Source: Clostridia bacterium (lineage in GTDB: Bacteria > Bacillota > Clostridia > Oscillospirales > CAG-272). From it: a DNA stretch of 64,000 nt. The DNA lies in NCBI GenBank assembly GCA_017466445.1, contig JAFTUC010000027.1:1-64000 (forward strand), written 5' to 3'. The notes beneath the pieces were generated by a model. The model ran no database searches. It was not told where the DNA came from and worked only from the letters and a program-made list of their open reading frames with translations. Position 1 is the stretch's first letter; each line of letters starts with the position of its first letter. Shown here piece after piece: positions 1 through 8,178 of this stretch. The translations under genes were made by a program, and so were the position numbers.

Positions 1-2
1 CG

Positions 3-131
3 GCACCGAAGGATGTGCAGGAGCTTTTAGGTCACTCTGATGTCAGTACCACGATGAATGTCTACGCTCACTCTACAAGAGAGGCGAAGCGTACTTCCGC
101 ACGACTGCTCGATAAGGTAGTTAGCGGTTAG
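3..131 (+). CDS. Tyrosine recombinase/integrase, C-terminal end (partial)
   Basis: The window opens inside a gene; the last 42 codons are readable. They contain LLGHSDVSTTMNVYAHS, the C-terminal core of tyrosine recombinases: a catalytic His in the LLGH box and the nucleophilic Tyr in VYAH, nine residues after the ST pair. These enzymes cut and rejoin DNA at attachment sites through a 3'-phosphotyrosine link. The tail after the Tyr (about 18 residues) looks more like phage or ICE integrases than XerC/XerD, but the missing N-terminus prevents a firm call. It suggests the end of an integrated element lies just left of the window. The subfamily is inferred; the family is clear. Confidence 0.85.
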   Translation, partial: APKDVQELLGHSDVSTTMNVYAHSTREAKRTSARLLDKVVSG

Positions 132-140
132 ATATAAAAA

Positions 141-182
141 TTTTCCCTTATTTTCGCTCATAAGGGCAAAAACAAGGGAAAA
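141..182 (+). terminator. Hairpin after the recombinase gene
   Basis: TTTTCCCTT at 141-149 can pair with AAGGGAAAA at 174-182, just after the recombinase stop. An alternative shorter pairing (145-152 with 160-167) is also possible. There is no clean T-run behind it, so terminator function is tentative. Confidence 0.35.
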
Positions 183-286
183 TACATAACAGTTGAGTTT
201 GTAATCAACGAAAAACCCAGTAATATCAAGAGTTTTTTGAGTGTAGGACAGTTATTGTCTGATAAATATTAATTTATCGAATAGCA

Positions 287-321
287 AACGCCGACAGATT
301 TCTAAAAAAACTGTCGGCGTT
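287..321 (+). terminator. Hairpin terminator in the 131-414 gap
   Basis: AACGCCGACAG (287-297) pairs perfectly with CTGTCGGCGTT (311-321) around an A-rich loop, followed by an AT-rich stretch. It lies between the recombinase (plus) and the convergent EamA gene (minus) and could serve either. The rest of the 131-414 gap holds no gene that I can support. Confidence 0.5.
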
Positions 322-413
322 AATTATTTGTTTACTGCGAATCAAACCTGCGCCATATGAACCAACTGACTATAAACTCTCCGCTAATTTTGCACGCCCT
401 TGTGGTCGTTTTT

Positions 414-1295
414 TTATTTCGTTTCTTCCTTTGAAAGGCTTAAAAGTATGCAGGGAATAAGTATCATAAGTATTCCGCTTGCCGAAATAAGGGTCGCTTT
501 TTCTCCGAGAAAGACGATCGCAATAACGGTAGCCGAGAGCGGTTCTGTGATGCTCAGGGCGGATGCGGTGCCCACGGGAAGATATTTTAACGCGAGCGAG
601 AAGAGCATATATGGGATCACGCAGGTGAAGAGACCGACTGCTATAAGAAGAAGGGATATCTTGAGGGGCGAGACGCTAAGTATTTTTGAAAAGCTCGGAG
701 GGTCGAGCAGGAAGATCCCTGCAATACCCATTACCGAAAAATGATAAACGCTCGCGTTTAAAGAATCCTTGCCTCTGCTTGCCTCTATCTTGGCAATTAT
801 GTTGTACGCCGCATAGCATATGCCCGAGGCTGTTCCCCAGATGATCCCTATCGGATCAAATCTTCCGCTTGAGAATATACCCGAAACGAGAACACATCCG
901 AGGAGCATCGATATAAGGCACATTAGCTTTTTCGGGGTAAGCTTTTCCTTCAGGAATATTACAGAAAAGGCCATCACGAGAACGGGAGCCGTGTACATAA
1001 GCACGACGGCAGTAGATACGCCCACGTATCTCATGGAGGTGAAATAACAGGTCGAGGTCCCGAATATCGCAAGTCCTCCGAAAATAAAAAGCAGTAGCGT
1101 TTTGAGGTCGGTGAAGAGCGCGCGCCTTTTGAAGATAAGCACGGTCATGATAAGAAAGACAGATGCGACTATTCCGCGCGCGCCGCTTATCTGGAAGGAC
1201 GTGAGACCGTATGCGTGAAGAATATTTGAAAAAACTCCCGAGATCCCCCAAAAAAGACCCGCGAGAATTGCAAAAACAGGTGAGAAGGCTTTCAT
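414..1295 (-). CDS. EamA/DMT-family transporter
   Basis: This 293-residue integral membrane protein of the drug/metabolite transporter superfamily has about ten hydrophobic helices in two EamA repeats (about residues 5-140 and 150-288). The first opens with the typical AGLFWGISGVFSN and the second ends with SITEPLSATVIAIVFLGEK, a well conserved EamA motif (E-P at the helix start, LGE at the end). Family members export amino acids, nucleotides or other small metabolites; the substrate cannot be predicted here. It is the last gene of the minus-strand cluster and faces the recombinase end. The length is full, and the SD before the ATG is weak. Confidence 0.88.
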   Translation of the reverse strand: MKAFSPVFAILAGLFWGISGVFSNILHAYGLTSFQISGARGIVASVFLIMTVLIFKRRALFTDLKTLLLFIFGGLAIFGTSTCYFTSMRYVGVSTAVVLMYTAPVLVMAFSVIFLKEKLTPKKLMCLISMLLGCVLVSGIFSSGRFDPIGIIWGTASGICYAAYNIIAKIEASRGKDSLNASVYHFSVMGIAGIFLLDPPSFSKILSVSPLKISLLLIAVGLFTCVIPYMLFSLALKYLPVGTASALSITEPLSATVIAIVFLGEKATLISASGILMILIPCILLSLSKEETK

Positions 1296-1322
1296 TTTTG
1301 TTGTTTTATCATTACCTATTAA

Positions 1323-1344
1323 GACCGACGGAAAACCGTCGGTC
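1323..1344 (-). terminator. Palindromic terminator-like hairpin between two minus-strand genes
   Basis: GACCGACGG (1323-1331) and CCGTCGGTC (1336-1344) form a perfect 9-bp stem with an AAAA loop. The strong T-run lies on the plus-strand side (TCGTTTTTT); the minus side ends CTTAATAG. It probably acts in both directions and may separate the EamA gene from the gene at 1366-2361. Confidence 0.55.
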
Positions 1345-1365
1345 TCGTTTTTTGCTTTGAATAGA

Positions 1366-2361
1366 TTAAATAAACGGACGTCTGTCGAGTACGTTTTTAA
1401 GAGGGAAGGAGCTCTTTATCTCGCCCGGAAGTGCGATCTGAAGCTCGGATATCGCGCATACCGCTCCGAAAAGCATGTGAAGATCGTTGAACCTTTCATC
1501 GGTCTCAACGTCGATCGACTCGAAATAATCGAAGTATTTCTCGGCAAAATCACGCAGAAGCTCAAGTACCTCCTGCCTGCGGTATCCGCTGTCGCGCGAG
1601 GCTCTGTTTATTACAAATACCCAGTCGATCTCGGAAAAACCGATCTCCTTACCGAAGCGAGTTACAAAGGTAAAATCCTTGTACATGTCTATGCAGGAGT
1701 CGATAAGATTTTCGGAACTCGGGAAGGGTCTGTGCGCGAAAACGTGATTGAAGAGATAATGGAACCAACCGTTGAGATGCTCCTGAAGGGAACACACGTT
1801 GCCGTGATTTTTTCTGCCGATACCGGTTACGGGATCGTTGTTTTCCGAGAGCCATGTGAAATATGCGTCCTGCCAGGTAAGCGGCATATTACACGTAAGG
1901 ATCATAGCCGCAAAAAGTCCGGCACCTCTGTGTGACTGACCCCACGGATTGTCCACCCAACCGAGACTTTCAAGATAGGAGATCATTTTTTCGGGTGTTC
2001 CGAAGTTCTCCATATGATAAGTAAGAGGATATTTCGGAGATGCATCAAAAAGCTCGAGAGCCGCAGTGCAGTGCGCGGTCGAATGAAGAAAGTGGTGCGT
2101 AGGCTCGGAGAAGCATCCGTCCTCTTTCTGGAAAGAGCGAAGCTCCTTTACAAATTCAGCACGGATCTCGGGATCCTTTGGGAATTTTCCTATCGTGTAG
2201 AGGATGTTTGCCGCGTCGGCGCATCCGTATTCGGACGATCCGAGATTTCGGGATCCTTTAGCATCCTGCCAAAGCCAGCGGCAGTATTTTCCGGTGGATA
2301 TTTCGTGCTTTTTGACCGATTCCTCGACCATACCGATTATTTTATCGATGTTTCGTTCCAT
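1366..2361 (-). CDS. Uncharacterised protein, possible alpha/alpha-toroid fold
   Basis: I do not recognise this 331-residue protein. It has no signal peptide or membrane segment and is rich in Trp, His and aromatic residues. Stretches such as FQKEDGCFSEPTHHFLHSTA and ALELFD recall the repeated helix-hairpin motifs of prenyltransferase/terpene-cyclase-like or glycosidase-like alpha/alpha barrels, but no catalytic motif can be assigned. It starts 19 nt after ruvX and probably belongs to the same transcript. The start ATG is well placed and there is no sign of decay. Function unknown. Confidence 0.7.
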   Translation of the reverse strand: MERNIDKIIGMVEESVKKHEISTGKYCRWLWQDAKGSRNLGSSEYGCADAANILYTIGKFPKDPEIRAEFVKELRSFQKEDGCFSEPTHHFLHSTAHCTAALELFDASPKYPLTYHMENFGTPEKMISYLESLGWVDNPWGQSHRGAGLFAAMILTCNMPLTWQDAYFTWLSENNDPVTGIGRKNHGNVCSLQEHLNGWFHYLFNHVFAHRPFPSSENLIDSCIDMYKDFTFVTRFGKEIGFSEIDWVFVINRASRDSGYRRQEVLELLRDFAEKYFDYFESIDVETDERFNDLHMLFGAVCAISELQIALPGEIKSSFPLKNVLDRRPFI

Positions 2362-2380
2362 AGCAGAACTCCTTTTGACG

Positions 2381-2803
2381 TCAGACTCTTTTTTTGGAGT
2401 CGAGATAATTTTGCAGAATTATCTGTGCAGACAGTGTGTCGACGACATTTTTGCGCTTTTGCGCTCTCGTGTCGGTAGTGTTCAGTATCTTGTGTGCGAG
2501 CATGGTGGTGCATCTTTCGTCAAAGAGGATAACGGGAAGCCCTGCGTCCTTTTCTATGAGAGAGGCGAGATATTTGACCTTGCTTGAGCTGTCGCCGCTG
2601 CTTCCGTCCATGTTTATCGGATTTCCGATGACTATCTCGCATACGTCGTATTCCTTTGCGAGCTCGCATACGCGCTCGATAAGCGATCGGTCGCCCGTTA
2701 TTTTGTATGTTTCTATGCCGTTTGCGGTGAGTCCGAGTAGGTCGCTGACCGCAAATCCCGTGCGTACCCTGCCGTAATCTATTCCGAGTATTCTCTTGTT
2801 CAC
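2381..2803 (-). CDS. ruvX: RuvX/YqgF, putative Holliday-junction resolvase / pre-16S rRNA nuclease
   Basis: This 140-residue cytosolic protein has the RNase H-like YqgF fold. Visible family motifs are GIDYGRVRTG at the N-terminus (first catalytic Asp), VIGNPINMDGS, FDERCTT (catalytic Glu-Arg) and VDTLSAQIILQNYL near the end. YqgF proteins mature the 5' end of 16S rRNA in E. coli and are also called Holliday-junction resolvases. Length is normal. It lies 15 nt downstream of the hydrolase gene and 19 nt upstream of an unknown gene, so it is probably co-transcribed with both. Confidence 0.95.
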   Translation of the reverse strand: MNKRILGIDYGRVRTGFAVSDLLGLTANGIETYKITGDRSLIERVCELAKEYDVCEIVIGNPINMDGSSGDSSSKVKYLASLIEKDAGLPVILFDERCTTMLAHKILNTTDTRAQKRKNVVDTLSAQIILQNYLDSKKRV

Positions 2804-2818
2804 TTTTGACTCCGAATC

Positions 2819-3796
2819 TTAAAAGGATATCATATTCTGACGCATGAGCTCGACTTTGTCATTTGCTACACGGTCGATCCATATGTAAAGATCCTCAAAC
2901 GCCTCTTCCTTTTTGAGTCCGGTGAGGACCTCGTGACGCTCGTTTTCGTAAAGCTTGAAGGTCACGTCGGATATCTCGGCCTCAAAATAGGTTTGGTAAA
3001 GCTGCGCGACGCCTTGACCGTAATTGCCGACGGGATCCTCCGTGCCCGCAAAAAGATATATGGGGAGACTGCGGTGAGGAAGATTCTTTTTGTTGTGGCT
3101 TATTATCATAAACATGTCACGGTATGCCTGAGCGGTGAATCTGAAGGTGCAGAGACTGTCGGAAACGTATCTTTCGAGTTCCTGAGGATCGGTAGTGACC
3201 CACGCAAAGCCCTTTGAAGACTCTATCTCGCTTTTAAAACGTTTGTTGTAGCCCCCGAAGGCGAGCTTGAACAGAAGCTTGCTGCGATGCCTCTTGCCTC
3301 GAAGGGCGGCAATGATGCTCGCAAGTATCCGTCCCGCTCCCGAGGGAAGCTCGTCACCGCAGGTTCCCGAAAGGATCACAGCGTCCACACTGTCCGCGGG
3401 ATAAGCAAACGCGTACGTGCGTACTACGAAGGATCCAAAGCTGTGACCGAGTAAAAAGTAGGGAAGCTGCCTGTACCTTTCACGCATGATAAGTCTCATT
3501 TTTTCAACGTCGGAAACTATACATACGTCTCCGTCGGAGGGTGCGAAAAATCCGAGATCATCTTCGGATTCGACGCTTTTTCCGTGACCGATGTGATCGT
3601 GACCGCATACGACGATCCCCTTGGATACGAGAAAACGCGCAAAGGTATCGTATCTTTCAATGTACTCGCACATTCCGTGAACTATCTGAACGATAGCGCG
3701 GGGTGGGGAATCGGGAGTCCATATGCAGTAGTGAATCCTGCTCGTGCCGTTTGACGATTCAAAATATCCGTGATCCTTTTTGAAGCTGACTGACAT
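2819..3796 (-). CDS. Alpha/beta hydrolase, monoacylglycerol lipase/lysophospholipase-like (Hydrolase_4)
   Basis: This 325-residue cytosolic serine hydrolase carries QIVHGMCEYIERYDTFARFL followed by GHDHIGHGKS, the signature start of Hydrolase_4 (PldB/monoglyceride lipase) proteins. The nucleophile elbow is LGHSFGS. The acid is probably the Asp in FAGTEDPVGNYG and the base the His in NERHEVL, giving a complete triad in the right order. Likely substrates are lysophospholipids, monoglycerides or similar esters; the sequence does not decide. It follows the PfkB-fold gene by 12 nt and precedes ruvX by 15 nt. Confidence 0.9.
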   Translation of the reverse strand: MSVSFKKDHGYFESSNGTSRIHYCIWTPDSPPRAIVQIVHGMCEYIERYDTFARFLVSKGIVVCGHDHIGHGKSVESEDDLGFFAPSDGDVCIVSDVEKMRLIMRERYRQLPYFLLGHSFGSFVVRTYAFAYPADSVDAVILSGTCGDELPSGAGRILASIIAALRGKRHRSKLLFKLAFGGYNKRFKSEIESSKGFAWVTTDPQELERYVSDSLCTFRFTAQAYRDMFMIISHNKKNLPHRSLPIYLFAGTEDPVGNYGQGVAQLYQTYFEAEISDVTFKLYENERHEVLTGLKKEEAFEDLYIWIDRVANDKVELMRQNMISF

Positions 3797-3808
3797 TTTA
3801 TCCTCCGA

Positions 3809-4753
3809 TCAGACGCGCGCGATCTTTATGTCGTACTCGTTTTCCGTGCAGAATTCACGGAGCTGCTCCCGTGTCGGGATCTTTATGTCATGATTTTCCT
3901 TTGCAAGCTTGCTTGCCGCCGATCCGACGAGGCAGGAGCGCTTGATATCCTGCGTTATGAGATATTCGGATGAAACTATGGCAGATTCCACGTCAACGAA
4001 GGTCGGCGAGGGTGATGCATCGAGATTGTAAGGTCCGAGAACGTTGTGGAATTTTCCGTCATATACGAAAAATCCGCTTTCTCCGAGACGAAGAACGTAA
4101 TATTTTGCCTTGACAGTCTGACCGAGCGCTATGCACGCCTTGAGACAGTTCTCAAGCGAGGTGGGGTTTATTCCCGTGTGAATGTGGACCTCCTGCTTGT
4201 TGGCAAAGAAAATTTCGATGTTTTCAAGCTGCTCGAGATGAAGTCCGAGCTGAGCGGGAGAAGCGTCAAGGAAAACGGGAATACCGTGAGATTTTGCAAG
4301 AGAGGTTACCGCTATGGCGATCTGGAATGGGATCTCAAGGGTCATGAATATGGCATCGGGATAGGTGCCGAGCGCTGTCTCGATCTGACTTATGGAAAAG
4401 CTCTTGTTCGCGCCGGGATAGATTATCCTTCGGCGTGAATCGTACTGCTTTTCGTAAAGATATACCGAAAGACCGGTGGGATGCGCGGGATCCACGTAGA
4501 GAGCGGAGGTGTTTATGGCATTGAAGTTGTAAAAATTACGAAGTCTCGTTCCGTCGTTGTCCTGACCGACAGAGGTACAGAATACGCTTTCAAGACCCAT
4601 GCGCGCAACTGCGACTGCCGCGTTTCCGCCCTTTCCGCCCGGACGGAGCTCATAATCATCCTCAAGTACCGTCTGATTTGCAATAGGCAGACGTGCGGTC
4701 TGCATGTGCATCTCTATATATGAATTGCCGATCGTCAAAATTCTGCCTTTCAC
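3809..4753 (-). CDS. PfkB/ribokinase-fold protein lacking the catalytic GAGD motif (possible pseudokinase)
   Basis: This 314-residue protein has the PfkB carbohydrate kinase fold. The N-terminal signature is intact (RPGGKGGNAAVAVARMG, residues 37-53), as are the middle beta-strands (FLDASP, FFANKQEV). The usual DTTGAGD near the C-terminus, which holds the anion hole and catalytic Asp, reads DVESAIV (254-260), so the catalytic Asp position is Val. The frame is open around it and the gene heads an operon, so this is not obvious decay. It starts at GTG, 8 nt after a GGGAGG SD, behind a consensus promoter at 4796-4824. It may bind a sugar or nucleoside without phosphorylating it, or use different chemistry. 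Confidence 0.82.
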   Translation of the reverse strand: MKGRILTIGNSYIEMHMQTARLPIANQTVLEDDYELRPGGKGGNAAVAVARMGLESVFCTSVGQDNDGTRLRNFYNFNAINTSALYVDPAHPTGLSVYLYEKQYDSRRRIIYPGANKSFSISQIETALGTYPDAIFMTLEIPFQIAIAVTSLAKSHGIPVFLDASPAQLGLHLEQLENIEIFFANKQEVHIHTGINPTSLENCLKACIALGQTVKAKYYVLRLGESGFFVYDGKFHNVLGPYNLDASPSPTFVDVESAIVSSEYLITQDIKRSCLVGSAASKLAKENHDIKIPTREQLREFCTENEYDIKIARV

Positions 4754-4795
4754 TGGCCGTTCCTCCCGAATAGGTACAAAATAAAATACATAATT

Positions 4796-4824
4796 ATTTT
4801 ATCACGAAAAAAGCATAAAGTCAA
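4796..4824 (-). promoter_or_regulatory. Sigma-A promoter of the 4753-1366 operon
   Basis: On the minus strand TTGACT (4824-4819), a 17-nt spacer and TAAAAT (4801-4796) form a near-consensus promoter about 45 nt upstream of the GTG start of the PfkB-fold gene. Confidence 0.75.
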
Positions 4825-4893
4825 GAAAATATTGAAAAATAGTAAAAAATAGTTGTATATCAGCGAATATCTTCCGTAAACCGAGCAGGAGGC

Positions 4894-4923
4894 AAAAAAA
4901 CGACCGCCAAATAGCGGCGGTCG
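4894..4923 (-). terminator. Rho-independent terminator ending the accessory island; parent-like copy of the island hairpin
   Basis: On the minus strand CGACCGCC, loop GCTATTT and GGCGGTCG are followed directly by seven T (4900-4894). This is the only copy of the island hairpin with a U-tract, and it sits just downstream of the last lipoprotein gene (stop at 4967). The related copies at 5956, 8179, 9351, 10119 and 11219 have the same stem but continue into GGGGAAATAAAGAAAATTC. Confidence 0.85.
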
Positions 4924-4966
4924 GGGGGAGTAATGATTTAGTACTCTCAATATTGAATTAAACTGT

Positions 4967-5863
4967 TTAAGATATAACCGTTGCTAAAAGTACTCCCGTT
5001 TTATGACCATTATCGATGTTTAACATGATTTGAGATACAATTACCAAGTCGCCTTCCGGAGAATATTTTAAAGTCTTCTTTTCTACGGTGTAACTGTACG
5101 TGGTGACCTTGTTTGAATAAAGCTCTCTTATTTTTTTATCGATAGAATTTTCCACTTCTCGAGAATCGAGATTGCTCAAATCAACGTTGTCAAACGCACC
5201 GATATTATTAACGTTTATTGTTCTAAGCGTTCCTTTGGAGGTGATATGAACGCTTACTTTGTCTGAGGTCGGATAAGTGTCTACATACTTTATAAACCTA
5301 AACGTATATAAAGGAATTTTTACCTCCTCTCCGTCTATGAGCTTAGAAATACTGTACGTACTTTCTTCTTCTAACGAATATTCTGAAATATCAATATATT
5401 TGGAAGCATATTTCTTAGCGATTTCCATAGCTTCCTTGTGCGGGTCGGTAAGATCCTTCATCAGAAACTCGTATGTTAAAACTCCTTTGTGGAATGAAAG
5501 AACAGTTTGATCAATAGAATCAACACTGATTTCTATATCATTATCGCTGAAATAATGGTCTATTGTACGCCCAAGTACAGATCGACTTGAATCTTTATAT
5601 TCGCAATTATACAAATTATTTTCAAATTCGATAGAAAGAGTTTTGGGTGCTTTGCTATTGATTGTAGTTGTAGAACCTCTGATCCACCAGTCTTTTTCCA
5701 GAACTACAGGTATTCCGTCATTTGTTACATCGCAGACATAAGTGCCGGATACCGAGGAAGGCTTGATTTTGACCGTATCGGGAGCTTCAGACTTGTTTGT
5801 GTTGCAAGCCGTAAATAGTGATAAGCAAAGAAATAGTGCTAAAATTGATTTAATGTATTTCAT
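4967..5863 (-). CDS. Lipoprotein, immunity-like family of the island
   Basis: This 298-residue predicted lipoprotein has a lipobox at SLFTAC (cleavage before Cys20) followed by a Ser/Asn-rich linker, so it should be anchored outside the membrane. The C-terminal two thirds, from about DPHKEAMEIAKKYASKY, match the proteins at 13012-13950 and, more weakly, 14020-14871: an alpha segment, a beta region with VHITSKG, and an end in ATVIS. I do not recognise a named domain; a PepSY-like or YcdB-like fold is possible. The SD AGGAGG lies 7 nt before the ATG. An orphan 17-residue tail ends at 5874, overlapping that SD. Confidence 0.75.
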   Translation of the reverse strand: MKYIKSILALFLCLSLFTACNTNKSEAPDTVKIKPSSVSGTYVCDVTNDGIPVVLEKDWWIRGSTTTINSKAPKTLSIEFENNLYNCEYKDSSRSVLGRTIDHYFSDNDIEISVDSIDQTVLSFHKGVLTYEFLMKDLTDPHKEAMEIAKKYASKYIDISEYSLEEESTYSISKLIDGEEVKIPLYTFRFIKYVDTYPTSDKVSVHITSKGTLRTINVNNIGAFDNVDLSNLDSREVENSIDKKIRELYSNKVTTYSYTVEKKTLKYSPEGDLVIVSQIMLNIDNGHKTGVLLATVIS

Positions 5864-5873
5864 AGTAAACCTC

Positions 5874-5950
5874 CTATGTACAAGGTGAATTGGCAGTATG
5901 ATTATACTGGTCGGCTAGGACTTCGACAAATTTCTATACAGAATTTTCTT
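5874..5950 (-). pseudogene. Orphan protein tail fragment (VEVLADQYNHTANSPCT)
   Basis: An open frame reads from the island hairpin into VEVLADQYNHTANSPCT and stops at 5876-5874, inside the ribosome-binding site of the next gene. The same fragment occurs at 7998-8176, where it continues for another 33 residues before its stop, also inside the next gene's SD. It has no start codon or SD of its own. I interpret it as the displaced 3' end of a larger gene, probably a toxin C-terminus; that function is inferred from layout only. Confidence 0.5.
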
Positions 5951-5955
5951 TATTT

Positions 5956-5985
5956 CCCCGACCGCCGTTATTTAGCTGTCGGGGG
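5956..5985 (-). repeat. Island hairpin, degenerate copy
   Basis: CCCCGAC (5956-5962) and GTCGGGG (5979-5985) pair; the inner stem has decayed compared with the other copies. It follows the stop of the 5993-6892 gene by a few bases, matching the rule that a hairpin follows each gene unit. Confidence 0.65.
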
Positions 5986-5992
5986 AAATATC

Positions 5993-6892
5993 TTAATTCG
6001 CCTTTTTCTTATGGTAAATCAAAACAGAAACAACCGATACGGCAATTACTGCAAGTACGCACGGAACGGCAACGTACCGGGCGTGAGAGATTTTGCTGTC
6101 TTTTTCGTGTTTGGTTTTATCGATAACTTTGTCGCTGTAAGCTTCTTTGTCAACGCTTTCCTTTTCGGGGATCTTACCCTCGTCATATAGCTTTACAAAT
6201 TCAAGAAAGTGTCTGTTACCATCTAGATCGGTGTGTACCCACGACTCCACAAAAGCCTTCGCATAGGCGTTAAATTCTTCCAAAGTAAATTCTACGTGTG
6301 GAGTATAGTGATCTTGGTAGACCCATACAACAGTGCTGTTTTCTTGAATGTAGTAAACTACAATTCCGTCATAATTCCAATGTGCGTCAAAGCATATAAC
6401 TTTAGTGAAACTCGAATCAACATCAAATAACGATGATTTCATAAACGATGAGTTTTCTATATCATCCCATAGAACAGAATTTTCGTCCGGATACAGATCA
6501 TACAAATTATAAGAGATTTTTCCATCTTTGTGGAATTCATTTACTCTACAGATAAAAGTATTATCGCGGAAAATAGCATATAGAAGAGCGTTTTTGGTTT
6601 TGGTCATATGATTGTCAATAATAACATCAATGTCTTTTCCGGCATCTTCCCAATTATATGATGGATATACTTTTAGTATAGTGTCATTTTGAAAATTGTA
6701 GCCTTTAAGTGAATCGGTGTATAATTCGGTGTTAAATATGTTGTCCGTTGGTTTTATACCGCTATTGATCTTTATCTGCTCCAAAATTGTCGCTCCGTTT
6801 TCCGATACGAGATTTTCATCGGCAGATACGGGTAAAACCATAGAAAATATTATGATTCCTAATAATAAAAATTTTATTGCGTGATTTTTCAT
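5993..6892 (-). CDS. Secreted/membrane-anchored protein with C-terminal TM segment
   Basis: I start this gene at the ATG at 6892 because AAGGAG lies just upstream and the protein then begins with a clean signal peptide (MKNHAIKFLLLGIIIF...VSADE). An upstream in-frame ATG (7003) would add a ricin-lectin scrap that belongs to another gene remnant. The 300-residue product has no lipobox but ends with one hydrophobic helix and KKK (VPCVLAVIAVSVVSVLIYHKKK), so it is probably a type I membrane protein facing outward. The extracellular part is unrecognised. Its position between hairpin and tail fragment matches the other immunity-like genes. Confidence 0.72.
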   Translation of the reverse strand: MKNHAIKFLLLGIIIFSMVLPVSADENLVSENGATILEQIKINSGIKPTDNIFNTELYTDSLKGYNFQNDTILKVYPSYNWEDAGKDIDVIIDNHMTKTKNALLYAIFRDNTFICRVNEFHKDGKISYNLYDLYPDENSVLWDDIENSSFMKSSLFDVDSSFTKVICFDAHWNYDGIVVYYIQENSTVVWVYQDHYTPHVEFTLEEFNAYAKAFVESWVHTDLDGNRHFLEFVKLYDEGKIPEKESVDKEAYSDKVIDKTKHEKDSKISHARYVAVPCVLAVIAVSVVSVLIYHKKKAN

Positions 6893-6904
6893 GATATAAT
6901 CTCC

Positions 6905-7047
6905 TTTTTGTGAGTTGTTTCCGTTGAATTTCCATTGGTGGATGGTCGTTCCGTCGGCTATGGTAGGACTTCGGCAATTTAGAACATAAGATACTATTTT
7001 CAAGGATCCGTGATCTCTATTGTAAATGAGTTAATATAATCACGTTG
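6905..7047 (-). pseudogene. Duplicated scrap: 3' end of a lipoprotein gene plus ricin-lectin fragment
   Basis: This stretch repeats about 12517-12663 almost base for base. It begins with the last codons of a 12613-12966-like gene (RDYINSF..EITDP then stop), runs on through CRSPTIADGTTIHQWKFNGN, and breaks off after NNSQK, where the next gene's SD begins. The DGTTIHQWKFNGNNSQK motif is the QxW-type repeat of ricin B-like lectin domains. It has no independent start. It shows that segments of this island were copied with imprecise ends. Confidence 0.7.
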
Positions 7048-7107
7048 CTAAAGTTTCCTTTCGTTAATTTGCGTGTTATATCAAACCGTTTGTGGTGTTT
7101 TGTGAGG

Positions 7108-7986
7108 CTAATTTTCAGATTTAAGCATATTATCATTTTCCGTAGTTCCAAATGATGATAACCACTCTGCAGAAGGACGCTCATTCAGAACTGATATGAA
7201 AACGTCAAAATAATAACCGTCAAAATCCCCCAAAATGTCTATACCGGAGGGAATAGTATCCGAAACCTGTACAGAGTTATCTTTCATGCTTATGCGGTAT
7301 GTTTCACGGATGAAAAGCTCTCCGTCTTTTAGCTTGATGCTGTACCTTATCTCTTTAAGCTCGCCCGCATGCGTCGTGTAATGATATACTGTGGCGTTGC
7401 GATCTGTAACCTTTTCGGTCTTGTGAATATTGACTAATTTGTTGTTGTGCAGAACGTCCTCGTAATTACGCTTGAATGCGGTATCGAACGCATCCTTGTC
7501 CAGTACGTGAATAATGCCGTAAGAGCAAATTTCGGACTTGAATGAGACACTGTACGAATCCCCCGTCCAGTTCACTCCGTTGATATCCGAGTTTGTGGGA
7601 AGAGAAGGGGTACGGATGCTACTGAAATCTATGATTTCTATCCTTCCGATCTCGTTCTTTTTGAATTGGCTCATAGTTAAGATCTCATTTTCCGAAAGCT
7701 TGCCACCAAGAACCTTTTCCTTCATTTCGTCTACAGAAGCAAAGCTGATGGAGGGTGCTTCTTCACAGGCGTTATCGTCGCTTGCATATTCATCTTCGTT
7801 TTTGAATATAAGAAAATATTTTTTACCGTCGGTTGCGATACTGTAAGTCGCATCAGGGTCTACGATACCGATATCAGATAATGATTTAATGTGATTATCT
7901 TCTTGCTCGTTGTTGCGGATATTATTACATCCGACTATGGATATAAGTATAGTAAATATGATCGTTAAAAAAATGTGTTTCTTCAT
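7108..7986 (-). CDS. Lipoprotein, unknown (island family)
   Basis: The start is placed at 7986: TTAAGGAG precedes it and the product opens with a lipoprotein signal (MKKHIFLTIIFTILISIVGC, Cys20). The upstream ATG at 8046 lies in a tail fragment in another context. The mature part (about 272 residues) is hydrophilic, with a YHYTTHAGELKEIRYSIKLK segment and a late SEWLSSFG-like region; no named domain is recognised. It is probably anchored to the outer face of the membrane. The stop of an orphan tail (7998) lies 11 nt before the start, overlapping the SD. Confidence 0.73.
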   Translation of the reverse strand: MKKHIFLTIIFTILISIVGCNNIRNNEQEDNHIKSLSDIGIVDPDATYSIATDGKKYFLIFKNEDEYASDDNACEEAPSISFASVDEMKEKVLGGKLSENEILTMSQFKKNEIGRIEIIDFSSIRTPSLPTNSDINGVNWTGDSYSVSFKSEICSYGIIHVLDKDAFDTAFKRNYEDVLHNNKLVNIHKTEKVTDRNATVYHYTTHAGELKEIRYSIKLKDGELFIRETYRISMKDNSVQVSDTIPSGIDILGDFDGYYFDVFISVLNERPSAEWLSSFGTTENDNMLKSEN

Positions 7987-7997
7987 AAACTTTCTCC

Positions 7998-8176
7998 TTA
8001 ATTTCCGGGGTATTTTGTTAGGAACAAGCTCTTGCATAGTTTCCAAACACGAATTGCAAATTTGTGATGTTCTGTGTTACAACTTGAAGCACATTCATTT
8101 GTACAGGGTGAATTGGCAGTATGATTACACCGGTCGGCTAGGACTTCGACAAATTTCGATACAGAATTTTCTTTAT
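7998..8176 (-). pseudogene. Orphan protein tail in front of the 7986 lipoprotein gene
   Basis: The frame is open from the hairpin at 8179 through VEVLADRCNHTANSPCTNEC and on to KSLFLTKYPGN, stopping at 8000-7998 inside the next gene's SD. It has no start codon with an SD. The first 17 residues repeat the tail at 5874-5950 with two changes. The Cys-rich middle and basic end look like the end of a secreted effector, but no family can be named. Confidence 0.5.
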
Positions 8177-8178
8177 TT

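Noticed and set aside
4750-4950. 66-codon frame beginning PRPPLFGG
   Set aside because: It is the terminator hairpin read as protein; similar PPLFGGRGNKEN readings occur at every hairpin copy.
5993-7003. Longer N-terminus including a ricin motif for the 5993-6892 protein
   Set aside because: The ricin piece belongs to a segment duplicated from 12517-12663; SD and signal peptide mark the ATG at 6892.
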